Part shown: positions 45,193-52,830 of the stretch, piece after piece
Position numbering within the stretch: position 1 is the stretch's first letter
How the letters are laid out: the number at the start of each line of letters is the position of its first letter
Source: Lacinutrix mariniflava
GTDB taxonomy: Bacteria; Bacteroidota; Bacteroidia; Flavobacteriales; Flavobacteriaceae
DNA: 64,000 nucleotides
Assembly (NCBI RefSeq): GCF_001418015.1
Contig: NZ_LIQG01000027.1
Span: 229,501 to 293,500 of the forward strand
Direction of reading: 5' to 3'
Made by a program: the position numbers and the translations under genes
Notes under the pieces: generated by a model
Database searches by the model: none
What the model was told of the DNA's origin: nothing
The model's input: the letters and a program-made list of their open reading frames with translations, nothing else

Positions 45193-45797
45193 TTTGTATC
45201 GTATTTAAAATGCATAATTGTTCCATAAATAATGTGCATAACACCAAAACCAATGACCCAAAGATAGAAGCCATAACCAGGAAATAATGCAGCAATTAAG
45301 CCTAAAACTATTTCTGTGTAACCTAAGTATTTAATATCACCAATACTATATTTAGAAGCATTTACTAATGCTAAGCCATAAAAAATTAACATTAAACCTC
45401 CTGTTTGGCCATATTTACCATGATATAAAATTATTAATGTATAAATTCCACCGGCCACCAAAGGTAATAGGAAGTTTAGTAATAACCTTTTAGATGAGGT
45501 GTCCCATATTTTTTCGCCGTTTTGTTTTGCTTTTCTGGTGGTTAAAAAAACGCCAGTAACAACACTTGAGAAGGCAACCATAAAAAGGATAAATAAAACA
45601 CGTCTAAAAATCCAGCCGTCTAGCATTAGGGTTCCATAGCTATACTCTGTAACAAGGTAATAGGTAAGCGCTGCACCAATTAAGGCATAGACACCAGCTA
45701 ATATTCCAGATAAGCCACTTAAAGAAATAAATCTTGAGCTTTTATTCATCAAGTTTTTAATCTCGCTAATATCTTTTAAATAATCTTTATCGCTCAT
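45189..45797 (-). CDS. Multi-spanning membrane protein of unknown function
   Basis: This 202-residue protein has a polar N-terminal helix (DYLKDISEIKNLMNKSSRF) followed by five or six membrane segments. I chose the start at 45797 because the longer frame would begin inside the tandem palindromes and add an unlikely N-terminus. It heads a small operon with the EF-hand protein and the 26-residue peptide, linked by ATGA overlaps. Two palindromes at 45807-45850 lie directly upstream. Confidence 0.78.
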   Translation of the reverse strand: MSDKDYLKDISEIKNLMNKSSRFISLSGLSGILAGVYALIGAALTYYLVTEYSYGTLMLDGWIFRRVLFILFMVAFSSVVTGVFLTTRKAKQNGEKIWDTSSKRLLLNFLLPLVAGGIYTLIILYHGKYGQTGGLMLIFYGLALVNASKYSIGDIKYLGYTEIVLGLIAALFPGYGFYLWVIGFGVMHIIYGTIMHFKYDTK

Positions 45798-45806
45798 AAT
45801 AAAAGT

Positions 45807-45850
45807 ACTTTGAATTACAAAGTAAAATAAAATACTTGAATTACACAAGT
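45807..45850. promoter_or_regulatory. Tandem 17-bp palindromic operators before the EF-hand operon
   Basis: ACTTTGAATTACAAAGT (45807-45823) and ACTTGAATTACACAAGT (45834-45850) are related palindromes spaced 27 bp start to start. The first differs from the copy at 44340-44356 by one base. They lie between the divergent 45797 and 45907 genes and could control both. Confidence 0.7.
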
Positions 45851-45906
45851 TAATTGTTTCACAATTTTGTAAATTTATAATCTCATTAATAAACTAAAGT
45901 ACACCA

Positions 45907-46266
45907 ATGATTGTAACATTACTAACTATAGCAAATATTGCTGGCGGATTATTACTAGGTTTAGCCACGCTAGATAAATTAGATGGAGAACGTAATTTCT
46001 TTAATAAAATAGCTGCTGCTTTGGCACCGTTTCAAACTGTTATTGGTGGAGCATTGGTTGTTTTAGCATTAATTAGACTTATAGGAAATGGAGGACTAAT
46101 ATTTAATATTGTAAGTCTTATTGGAGGTTTTTTATTATTAACTCACGTAATTGGGAAAGCACCTGCTTTTAAAGATACATTGCAAAAAATATCTGATAAA
46201 TTAATGCCATTTAAAGCTATAATTGGAATCGTTTTAATTGTAATTGGATTGATTACTCTATTTTAA
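45907..46266 (+). CDS. Small membrane protein with an internal repeat
   Basis: I do not recognise a family for this 119-residue protein. It has four hydrophobic segments. Two related units are visible, FFNKIAAALAPFQTVIGGAL (about 31-50) and TLQKISDKLMPFKAIIGIVL (about 90-109), each followed by a membrane segment, so the protein arose by duplication of a half. It is divergent from the EF-hand operon, across 109 bases that contain two palindromic operators. Confidence 0.72.
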   Translation: MIVTLLTIANIAGGLLLGLATLDKLDGERNFFNKIAAALAPFQTVIGGALVVLALIRLIGNGGLIFNIVSLIGGFLLLTHVIGKAPAFKDTLQKISDKLMPFKAIIGIVLIVIGLITLF

Positions 46267-46281
46267 AATAGCCTTTAAATT

Positions 46282-46656
46282 TTGAACCCAGCAGAAGACT
46301 ACATATTAAACCAACCAGAACCTTATCGTTCTATATTATTGCATGCGCAAGTTATTATAGAGCACACAATACCTAACGTTGAGTTAAAATATAAATGGAA
46401 GATTCCATGTTATTATGTTGGTAAACGGCCTATTTGTTTTTTAAATGCGAGTCATAAAAATGAATTTGTAGATATTGCTTTTTGGCATTCAAATTACATT
46501 ACAAAGTATACAGAGCATTTGGTTAGCGAAAACCGTAAAGTTGTAAAATCTTTGCGCTATAAAACGTTGGATGCTGTAAACGATACTGTTTTAATTTCTA
46601 TTTTAAAACAAGTGAATAGTAATAAAGAAGACGGTTTTTATAAGAAAAAATACTAG
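46282..46656 (+). CDS. DUF1801 domain protein
   Basis: This 124-residue protein matches the DUF1801 (YdhG-like) family: LKYKWKIPCYYVGKRPICFL is the characteristic part. Such proteins are small, cytoplasmic and of unknown biochemical role. The start is a TTG at 46282, since no suitable ATG precedes the conserved part. It lies 15 bases after the repeat membrane protein and ends before a strong bidirectional terminator. Confidence 0.83.
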   Translation: MNPAEDYILNQPEPYRSILLHAQVIIEHTIPNVELKYKWKIPCYYVGKRPICFLNASHKNEFVDIAFWHSNYITKYTEHLVSENRKVVKSLRYKTLDAVNDTVLISILKQVNSNKEDGFYKKKY

Positions 46657-46668
46657 CACTGTTATTAT

Positions 46669-46721
46669 TAAAAAAGCAGAAATCTATCTTAATTTATTAT
46701 TAAGTGGATTTCTGCTTTTTT
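46669..46721. terminator. Bidirectional terminator before kdsA
   Basis: AAAAGCAGAAATC pairs with GATTTCTGCTTTT with a central loop, with A and T runs on each side. It separates the convergent DUF1801 and kdsA genes. Confidence 0.88.
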
Positions 46722-46738
46722 AGATATGGAAGGAATTA

Positions 46739-47557
46739 CTATAGCGTATTAACTAGTTTTCTAATTGCAACCAAGTTAGTTAGCAAGCCTTCTAAGTTAT
46801 CTAAATGTAACATGTTTGCGCCATCACTTTTTGCATTTGCTGGGTCAAAGTGTGTTTCTATAAATAAACCATCTACGTTATTTACAATTCCTGCACGAGC
46901 AATAGTTTCTATCATATCTGGTCTTCCACCTGTAACTCCAGCACTTTGATTAGGCTGTTGTAAAGAATGTGTAACATCTAAAACGGTAGGTGCAAATTCA
47001 CGCATTGTTGGAATACCTCTAAAATCTACGATCATATCTTGGTAACCAAACATGGTTCCGCGATCTGTAATCCAAGCTTTATCGCTTCCAGCATCTTTTA
47101 CTTTTTGCACTGCATGTTTCATGGCTTCCGGACTCATAAATTGTCCTTTTTTTAAGTTCACTACTTTGCCTGTTTTTGCTGCTGCAACAACTAAGTCTGT
47201 TTGTCGCACTAAAAAAGCAGGTATTTGTAATACATCTACGTATTGTGCAGCTTTAGCAGCATCACTTACTTCGTGAATATCCGTAACTGTAGGAACATTA
47301 AATTTTTCTGAAACTTTAGCTAATATTTCTAAAGCTTTTTCATCTCCAATTCCTGTAAAGCTGTCGATTCTACTTCTGTTAGCTTTTTTAAAACTGCCTT
47401 TAAATATGTAAGGAATTTCTAATTTATTAGTGATTTCTAATACACGTTCCGCAATTCTAAACGCCATATCTTCACTTTCTATGGCACATGGTCCACATAA
47501 AAGAAAGAAGTTATTAGAGTCAGTGTGTTTTATTTGAGGTATGTCTTGCAATTGCAT
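46739..47557 (-). CDS. kdsA: 3-deoxy-8-phosphooctulonate synthase
   Basis: This enzyme condenses phosphoenolpyruvate with arabinose-5-phosphate to make KDO-8-phosphate for lipopolysaccharide. LLCGPCAIES, FKGSFKKANRSR and TDIHE are typical of the family. I chose the ATG at 47557 (272 residues), since homologues begin shortly before the IPQIKHTDS segment. A further in-frame ATG at 47584 would add nine residues. A run of hexanucleotide repeats stands just upstream of either start. Confidence 0.95.
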   Translation of the reverse strand: MQLQDIPQIKHTDSNNFFLLCGPCAIESEDMAFRIAERVLEITNKLEIPYIFKGSFKKANRSRIDSFTGIGDEKALEILAKVSEKFNVPTVTDIHEVSDAAKAAQYVDVLQIPAFLVRQTDLVVAAAKTGKVVNLKKGQFMSPEAMKHAVQKVKDAGSDKAWITDRGTMFGYQDMIVDFRGIPTMREFAPTVLDVTHSLQQPNQSAGVTGGRPDMIETIARAGIVNNVDGLFIETHFDPANAKSDGANMLHLDNLEGLLTNLVAIRKLVNTL

Positions 47558-47596
47558 AAGTAGTTGTCTTGAGTTTAATTGCAAAGATAAATAAAT

Positions 47597-47632
47597 GAAA
47601 TTGAAATTGAAGCTGAACTTGAAATTGAAAAG
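47597..47632. repeat. Hexanucleotide tandem repeat upstream of kdsA
   Basis: Six units of six bases follow one another: GAAATT, GAAATT, GAAGCT, GAACTT, GAAATT, GAAAAG. The tract begins 40 bases upstream of the chosen kdsA start codon, where its promoter would be expected. The units are imperfect, so recent slippage is not certain. Confidence 0.65.
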
Positions 47633-47819
47633 ATAACTATGAATTTAATATATCGTTTTTGATTTTTAACTTATTGTGATTCTGTATGGTTAGTTGCATG
47701 GTTTTTATGCGAGGATTTTTCGAAGGAAAATTAGACGTTACAAACAAGCAACGAGCTTAGATTAAGCACTAAACCGTAATTATTTTTATACGGTGGTGGT
47801 AACCGTTTTTATTATTCCG

Positions 47820-48107
47820 TTATAGTTTTTTATTCAAGTCCTGTCTTCCAATAATTACCATTATATCTATAATATCTTCATTAACTTTAAAATAGATACT
47901 ATCAACTCCACAAGCACAACGTCTATAATCTTTTTTTATATGTTCAGCCGATTCGAAAGAATAAGGCCTTTGGTAAATAATGTCAAAATATTCAAAAAAT
48001 GATTCAAAAGACTTATCCGCTTGAGTCATTCCGAATTTTACAACTCCGTAATGGTGAATTCGTATTAAATCGTTTTTAGCTTCGTTGCTTAATCTGTACT
48101 TAGCCAT
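47820..48107 (-). CDS. ParE/RelE-type toxin
   Basis: This 95-residue protein has the RelE/ParE plasmid-stabilisation fold: YRLSNEAKNDLIRIHHYGV at the start, a YQRPYSF helix end, and an IIDIMVIIGRQD C-terminal strand. It follows the antitoxin gene with an 8-base overlap. The ParE branch poisons DNA gyrase and the RelE branch cuts mRNA. The pairing with a ParD-like partner favours ParE. Confidence 0.88.
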   Translation of the reverse strand: MAKYRLSNEAKNDLIRIHHYGVVKFGMTQADKSFESFFEYFDIIYQRPYSFESAEHIKKDYRRCACGVDSIYFKVNEDIIDIMVIIGRQDLNKKL

Positions 48108-48339
48108 TTAATAATGACTTTGATTGAGCTAAAATTTCGTTTTTATTGTCATTCGTAAATCCGCTTTTTTCAGCTTTATCAAGTTTGGCTCTAACCCAAT
48201 CAATCTCAATTTGCTGTTTTCTGGCTTGTCTAATTAAATCGTTTACTAATTCGCTTTTACTTGAATATTCATTTTTATTCACTTGCGCTTTCAGCCATTC
48301 GTCGTTCGGTTCTGTAAATGATATGCTTTGTCTTGACAT
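48100..48339 (-). CDS. ParD-type (ribbon-helix-helix) antitoxin
   Basis: This 79-residue protein has an N-terminal ribbon-helix-helix (SISFTEPNDEWLKAQV, then SSKSELVNDLIRQAR) and a charged C-terminal region that would wrap the toxin. It is the first gene of the toxin-antitoxin operon and should repress its own promoter. Confidence 0.87.
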   Translation of the reverse strand: MSRQSISFTEPNDEWLKAQVNKNEYSSKSELVNDLIRQARKQQIEIDWVRAKLDKAEKSGFTNDNKNEILAQSKSLLNG

Positions 48340-48566
48340 AACTTTATGTTTTGGTGTAAATATACATCAAATGTGAATCAATACGAAAATATTGCCAATG
48401 TTTCGTTGGTATAAAAGCGTTTCAATACTGAATTAAGTTCAGCACAAGTATTTCATATTAGACGATAAGCGAAGTTCTGCTATTTCGGGATAGTTTTTTG
48501 TATTTAAAATTTTAATTTATAAGTATAATTAAACTTTAATTTAATAACCTAAACATAACAAGTACT

Positions 48567-48645
48567 GCATTAGGGATTGAACGGCATGTTTGAGCTCCTC
48601 GCAGAGAGCGAGTAGTGAAAGCGCGACGTTTTGTTGCACAGTTAC
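48567..48645 (-). repeat. Structured intergenic repeat, copy 2 (inverted and diverged)
   Basis: Read on the minus strand this carries GTCGCGCTTTC and ends ATGCCGTTCAATCCCTAATG, matching the GTCAGGCTTTTC and ATGCCGCTTCAATCCTTAAC of copy 1 at 33536-33635. It has a CTCGC/GCGAG hairpin (48598-48612) where copy 1 has a CTTTTGC hairpin, so the stem is kept with different bases. Confidence 0.55.
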
Positions 48646-48732
48646 TTACCTTAATTTTAGTCTGAAAATAAACTTGCAACACAACGTAATGCCCAAATAA
48701 AAATATTTATAGTAAAGTTCAATAATAATAAG

Positions 48733-48740
48733 TACCTTTG
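48733..48740 (+). promoter_or_regulatory. Probable -7 box (TACCTTTG) of typA
   Basis: TACCTTTG matches TAnnTTTG exactly and lies 24 bases before the typA start codon. I see no TTG at the correct -33 distance. Confidence 0.5.
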
Positions 48741-48764
48741 CACGCTTAAAATAAGGCATACATT

Positions 48765-50564
48765 ATGGAGAAGATTATTAATATTGCAATTATTGCACAC
48801 GTAGATCACGGGAAAACAACATTGGTAGACAAAATTATGTACCACTGTCAACTGTTTCGTGAAAACCAAAACACAGGAGATTTAATTCTTGATAACAACG
48901 ATTTAGAACGTGAACGTGGTATTACCATTACGTCTAAAAACGTTTCTGTTGTATATAAAGGTACAAAAATTAACATTATTGATACTCCTGGTCACGCCGA
49001 TTTTGGTGGTGAAGTTGAGCGTGTTTTAAACATGGCCGATGGTGTTGTATTATTGGTAGATGCTTTTGAAGGACCAATGCCTCAAACGCGTTTTGTATTA
49101 CAAAAAGCTATTGATTTAGGTTTAAAGCCTTGTGTGGTTGTAAATAAAGTTGATAAAGAAAACTGTACGCCTGATATTGTACATGAAAAAGTTTTCGATC
49201 TTATGTTTGAACTTGGTGCAGAAGAGTGGCAGTTGGATTTTCCAACAGTTTACGGTAGTGCTAAGAACAACTGGATGAGTGATGATTGGAAAAATGAAAC
49301 TGATAATGTTGAACCATTATTAGATATGGTACTTGAGCATGTTCCAACACCTGATTTTAAGGAAGGAACAACGCAAATGTTAATTACATCTTTAGATTTC
49401 TCTTCTTTTACTGGTCGTATTGCAATTGGTAGATTACAAAGAGGTGGTCTTGTAGAAGGACAAGCAGTTTCTTTAGTAAAAAGAGATGGTACTATTACAA
49501 AAACAAAAATAAAAGAGTTATTTATATTTGAAGGTTTAGGACGTAAACGCGTAGAGAGCGTTCAAACTGGAGATATTTGTGCTTTAGTAGGAATCGAAGG
49601 TTTCGAAATTGGTGATACTATTGCTGATATTGAAAATCCTGAAGCTTTAAAATCTATTGCGATAGATGAGCCTACAATGAGTATGTTATTTACAATTAAC
49701 GATTCACCTTTCTTCGGAAAAGATGGAAAGTATGTAACATCTCGTCATATTAAAGACCGTTTAGAAAAAGAGCTAGAAAAAAACTTAGCACTTAAATTAG
49801 GTGAAACAGGAAGTGCAGATAAATTCATGGTCTTTGGTCGTGGTGTATTACACTTATCTGTATTAATCGAAACAATGCGTCGTGAAGGTTACGAACTTCA
49901 AATTGGACAACCACAAGTAATTATCAAAGAAATTGATGGTGTTAAATGTGAACCAATTGAAGAGTTAACTATTGACCTTCCTGAAAATGTATCTGGTAGA
50001 GCTGTAGAGTTTGTAACTTTACGTAAAGGTGAGTTATTATCTATGGAAGCTAAAGGAGATCGTATGATTTGCGAATTCTTAATCCCTTCTCGTGGTATTA
50101 TTGGTTTACGTAACTTATTGTTAACAGCTACTGCTGGTGAAGCTATTATGGCACACCGTTATAAAGAATACCAACCTTTAAGAGGTGCTATTCCAGGACG
50201 TATTTCTGGATCTTTAGTATCTATGGAGAATGGTTCTGCAATTCCTTATTCTATTGATAAATTACAAGATAGAGGTAAGTTTTTCGTTGAGCCAGGTGAA
50301 GATATTTATGAAGGTCAAGTAATTGGTGAGAACTCTCGTCAAGACGATATGAATATTAACATTACTAAAGCTAAAAAGCAGAGTAATGTACGTTCTTCTG
50401 GAGCAGATGATAAAGCTAAAATTGTACCAGCAATTAAATTCTCGTTAGAAGAAGCTTTAGAATACATCCAGAAAGATGAGTATGTTGAAGTTACACCAAA
50501 CCACTTACGTTTACGTAAAATTTGGTTAAAAGAAGCAGACAGAAAAAGAAACAAAATTGCTTAA
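48765..50564 (+). CDS. typA: Translational GTPase TypA/BipA
   Basis: This 599-residue ribosome-associated GTPase helps ribosome assembly and stress adaptation. G1 is AHVDHGKTTL, the switch I region is RERGITITSKN, G3 is DTPGHADFGGEVER and G4 is NKVDK. Domains II, III and V and the BipA-specific C-terminal domain (ending near KIWLKEADRKR) follow in the normal order and length. It is transcribed alone and is followed by two terminators in series. Confidence 0.97.
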   Translation: MEKIINIAIIAHVDHGKTTLVDKIMYHCQLFRENQNTGDLILDNNDLERERGITITSKNVSVVYKGTKINIIDTPGHADFGGEVERVLNMADGVVLLVDAFEGPMPQTRFVLQKAIDLGLKPCVVVNKVDKENCTPDIVHEKVFDLMFELGAEEWQLDFPTVYGSAKNNWMSDDWKNETDNVEPLLDMVLEHVPTPDFKEGTTQMLITSLDFSSFTGRIAIGRLQRGGLVEGQAVSLVKRDGTITKTKIKELFIFEGLGRKRVESVQTGDICALVGIEGFEIGDTIADIENPEALKSIAIDEPTMSMLFTINDSPFFGKDGKYVTSRHIKDRLEKELEKNLALKLGETGSADKFMVFGRGVLHLSVLIETMRREGYELQIGQPQVIIKEIDGVKCEPIEELTIDLPENVSGRAVEFVTLRKGELLSMEAKGDRMICEFLIPSRGIIGLRNLLLTATAGEAIMAHRYKEYQPLRGAIPGRISGSLVSMENGSAIPYSIDKLQDRGKFFVEPGEDIYEGQVIGENSRQDDMNINITKAKKQSNVRSSGADDKAKIVPAIKFSLEEALEYIQKDEYVEVTPNHLRLRKIWLKEADRKRNKIA

Positions 50565-50588
50565 TTAGCAGTTAAATTATAGTTTACT

Positions 50589-50624
50589 AAAAGAGAAACA
50601 CTGCAAAGTGTTTCTCTTTTTTTT
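50589..50624 (+). terminator. Intrinsic terminator 1 after typA
   Basis: AAAGAGAAACACT pairs with AGTGTTTCTCTTT around a 4-base loop, followed by a T run. Confidence 0.9.
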
Positions 50625-50645
50625 GTTAATTATTTAAGTGATATT

Positions 50646-50675
50646 AAAAGAGTGACTATTTAGTCGCTCTTTTTG
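50646..50675 (+). terminator. Intrinsic terminator 2 after typA
   Basis: AAAAGAGTGACT pairs with AGTCGCTCTTTT (one G-T wobble), followed by T. It resembles terminator 1 in its outer AAGAG/CTCTT arm and gives back-to-back termination before the polysaccharide genes. Confidence 0.8.
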
Positions 50676-50833
50676 TTTAAAAAATTAAAATTATTGTATT
50701 TTGCTACTTATAATCATAACCAAAACTTGTCGTTATTTATACTGTAGAAAAATACACACCGGAAAAGCTCAAGCTTTGGAATAGCTTTGTTTCTAAAGCA
50801 AAGAATGCTACCTTTCTTTTTCAAAGAGCGTTT

Positions 50834-51706
50834 ATGGAGTATCATAGTGATAGATTCGAAGATTTTTCGTTAATGGTTTTTAAAGATGAAAAGCTAGTAG
50901 GTGTTTTGCCAGCAAATAAGCGTGGCGGGAAGGTGTATTCTCATGAAGGGCTAAGCTATGGTGGATTAGTTTTTAATGAAAAGATTAAATTTAATGTCGT
51001 TTTATTAATTTTTAAGTCAGTTCTAAGATATTTAGATTCGTCAAAAATAAATGAGTTACATGTGAAATTGTTACCTTCTATTTACTGTAAAATTCCAAAT
51101 GATGAGTTATTATATCTCGCATTTTTATTAGAAGCTCAATTAAGTAGAAGGGATGCGCTTGCAGTAATCTGTAGCAGTCAACGCATAAAGTACTCTAAAA
51201 ATAGAATTGAAGGCAAAAATCGTGGATTGAAAAATAATTTAGAAATAAAAGAAGTTCTTGATTTTACAGCATTTTGGAATACTATCTTAATTCCTAATTT
51301 AGCCAATAAACATGAAGCAAAACCTGTTCATAGTTTAAAGGAAATTACGATGCTTAAGCATCTATTTCCAAAAAACATTAGGCAATTTAATGTGTATCAA
51401 AATGAAGAATTAGTTGCGGGAACTACGATTTTTGAATCTCATAATGTTGCACATTCTCAATATATTTCGGGTAACGAAAACAAGAATGTTTTAGGAAGCT
51501 TAGATTTTTTACATATGCATTTACTTGATGAAGTTTTTGCTGATAAAAATTATTTTGATTTTGGGATTTCAAATGAAAATAAAGGTAGAAATGTAAATGA
51601 AGGATTGCAATATTGGAAAGAAGGCTTTGGTGCACGTATAATTGCTCAGGATTTCTATACTTTTGAAACGAATAACTTCTCTAAACTAGATACGGTTATG
51701 TTATGA
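50834..51706 (+). CDS. FemAB/GNAT-like acyltransferase; true start probably upstream
   Basis: This is a GNAT-fold (FemAB-like) protein that probably transfers an acyl or aminoacyl group to a surface sugar or peptide. [17 protein letters not shown] is the first GNAT strand pair, and the second half holds [13 protein letters not shown] and [26 protein letters not shown]. The in-frame sequence remains protein-like for 33 codons before this ATG (WNSFVSKAKNATFLFQRAF) back to about 50735, but no ATG, GTG or TTG lies there. An ATT at 50735 would give a good N-terminus. The end overlaps the aminotransferase start as ATGA. Confidence 0.8.
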   Translation: MEYHSDRFEDFSLMVFKDEKLVGVLPANKRGGKVYSHEGLSYGGLVFNEKIKFNVVLLIFKSVLRYLDSSKINELHVKLLPSIYCKIPNDELLYLAFLLEAQLSRRDALAVICSSQRIKYSKNRIEGKNRGLKNNLEIKEVLDFTAFWNTILIPNLANKHEAKPVHSLKEITMLKHLFPKNIRQFNVYQNEELVAGTTIFESHNVAHSQYISGNENKNVLGSLDFLHMHLLDEVFADKNYFDFGISNENKGRNVNEGLQYWKEGFGARIIAQDFYTFETNNFSKLDTVML

Positions 51707-52809
51707 TTAAATTTTTAGATCTACATAAAATAAACGCACGTTTTGAACCTCAATTAAAACTAGAGTTTCAGCAGTTTCTTGAGTCTGGGCATTATGTTTT
51801 AGGTGAGGGAACAAAAGCTTTCGAAATTAACTACGCGAAGTATTGTGGAACAAAACACTGTATAGGCGTTAGTAATGGATTAGATGCCTTAATTATTATT
51901 TTTAAGGCCTATATACAATTAGGAAAACTAAATAAAGGAGATGAAGTCTTAGTTCCTGCCAATACATATATCGCATCTATTTTGGCTATAATTGAAGCAG
52001 GTTTAAAGCCAATTTTTATAGAGCCGAATATTGGCACTTTTAATTGGGAGGCTTCAACTATAAAAAAACATATAACGAGTAAAACTAAAGCAATATTAAC
52101 AGTGCATCTTTATGGACAGTTGGCAGATAGTGAAGCGATTTTAAAATTATCTAAAAAGCATAATTTAATAGTAGTTGAAGATGCAGCTCAAGCACATGGA
52201 GCAGAAAACGCTTTCGGTAAACGTGCTGGTAATTTAAGTGATGCTGCTGCTTTTAGTTTTTATCCAAGCAAAAATTTAGGAGCTTTAGGTGAAGCAGGAG
52301 CCGTTACGACTAACGATGAAAAACTAGCTAAAACAGTTTCAGAATTAAGAAATTATGGTTCAGCTAAAAAATATGAGAATGTAAGAATTGGTATAAATAA
52401 TAGGATTGATGAACTTCAAGCGCGCATTTTAAATATCAAATTGAAACATTTAGATACTGATAATGAGCAAAGGAGAAAAGTTGCACGACAGTATCTTTTA
52501 AAAATTAATAATGATAAGGTTAAGCTTCCGTTTTATGATGGATCAAAAAATCATAACTTTCATTTGTTTGTGGTTTTAGTAGAACATAGGAATGAGTTTG
52601 TTAAATATTTATTGGATAACGGAGTTCAGTCTTCTGTACATTATCCAAAACCACCACATAAACAAGAGGCTTTACATGAGTTTTCAAAATTACAATTACC
52701 AATAACGGAAAGTATACACAAGGAATGTGTGAGTTTGCCTATTAGTCCTGTAATGGAAGATTTTGAAATAGCAAAAGTTATAGAAATAGTAAATAAGTAT
52801 AATTATTAA
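51703..52809 (+). CDS. DegT/DnrJ/EryC1-type sugar aminotransferase
   Basis: This 368-residue PLP-dependent enzyme transfers an amino group to a nucleotide-linked keto sugar. [11 protein letters not shown] binds PLP and the Lys of [14 protein letters not shown] forms the aldimine. Together with the FdtA-like isomerase at 57349 it fits FdtB, which makes a 3-amino-3,6-dideoxyhexose, but other keto sugars are possible. It overlaps the GNAT gene by four bases and is 21 bases before the flippase. Confidence 0.92.
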   Translation: MIKFLDLHKINARFEPQLKLEFQQFLESGHYVLGEGTKAFEINYAKYCGTKHCIGVSNGLDALIIIFKAYIQLGKLNKGDEVLVPANTYIASILAIIEAGLKPIFIEPNIGTFNWEASTIKKHITSKTKAILTVHLYGQLADSEAILKLSKKHNLIVVEDAAQAHGAENAFGKRAGNLSDAAAFSFYPSKNLGALGEAGAVTTNDEKLAKTVSELRNYGSAKKYENVRIGINNRIDELQARILNIKLKHLDTDNEQRRKVARQYLLKINNDKVKLPFYDGSKNHNFHLFVVLVEHRNEFVKYLLDNGVQSSVHYPKPPHKQEALHEFSKLQLPITESIHKECVSLPISPVMEDFEIAKVIEIVNKYNY

Positions 52810-52830
52810 ATCCCTCGTTATTTAATTTAA

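Larger units (their letters stand above)
48340..48764. other. Intergenic region between the toxin-antitoxin pair and typA
   Basis: This 425-bp gap contains the second copy of the structured repeat (48567-48645) and the typA -7 box (48733-48740). The rest, 48360-48560, is AT-rich and has no frame or repeat that I can identify. The toxin-antitoxin pair is thus flanked by non-coding sequence on both sides, which fits acquisition as an accessory unit. Confidence 0.6.
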
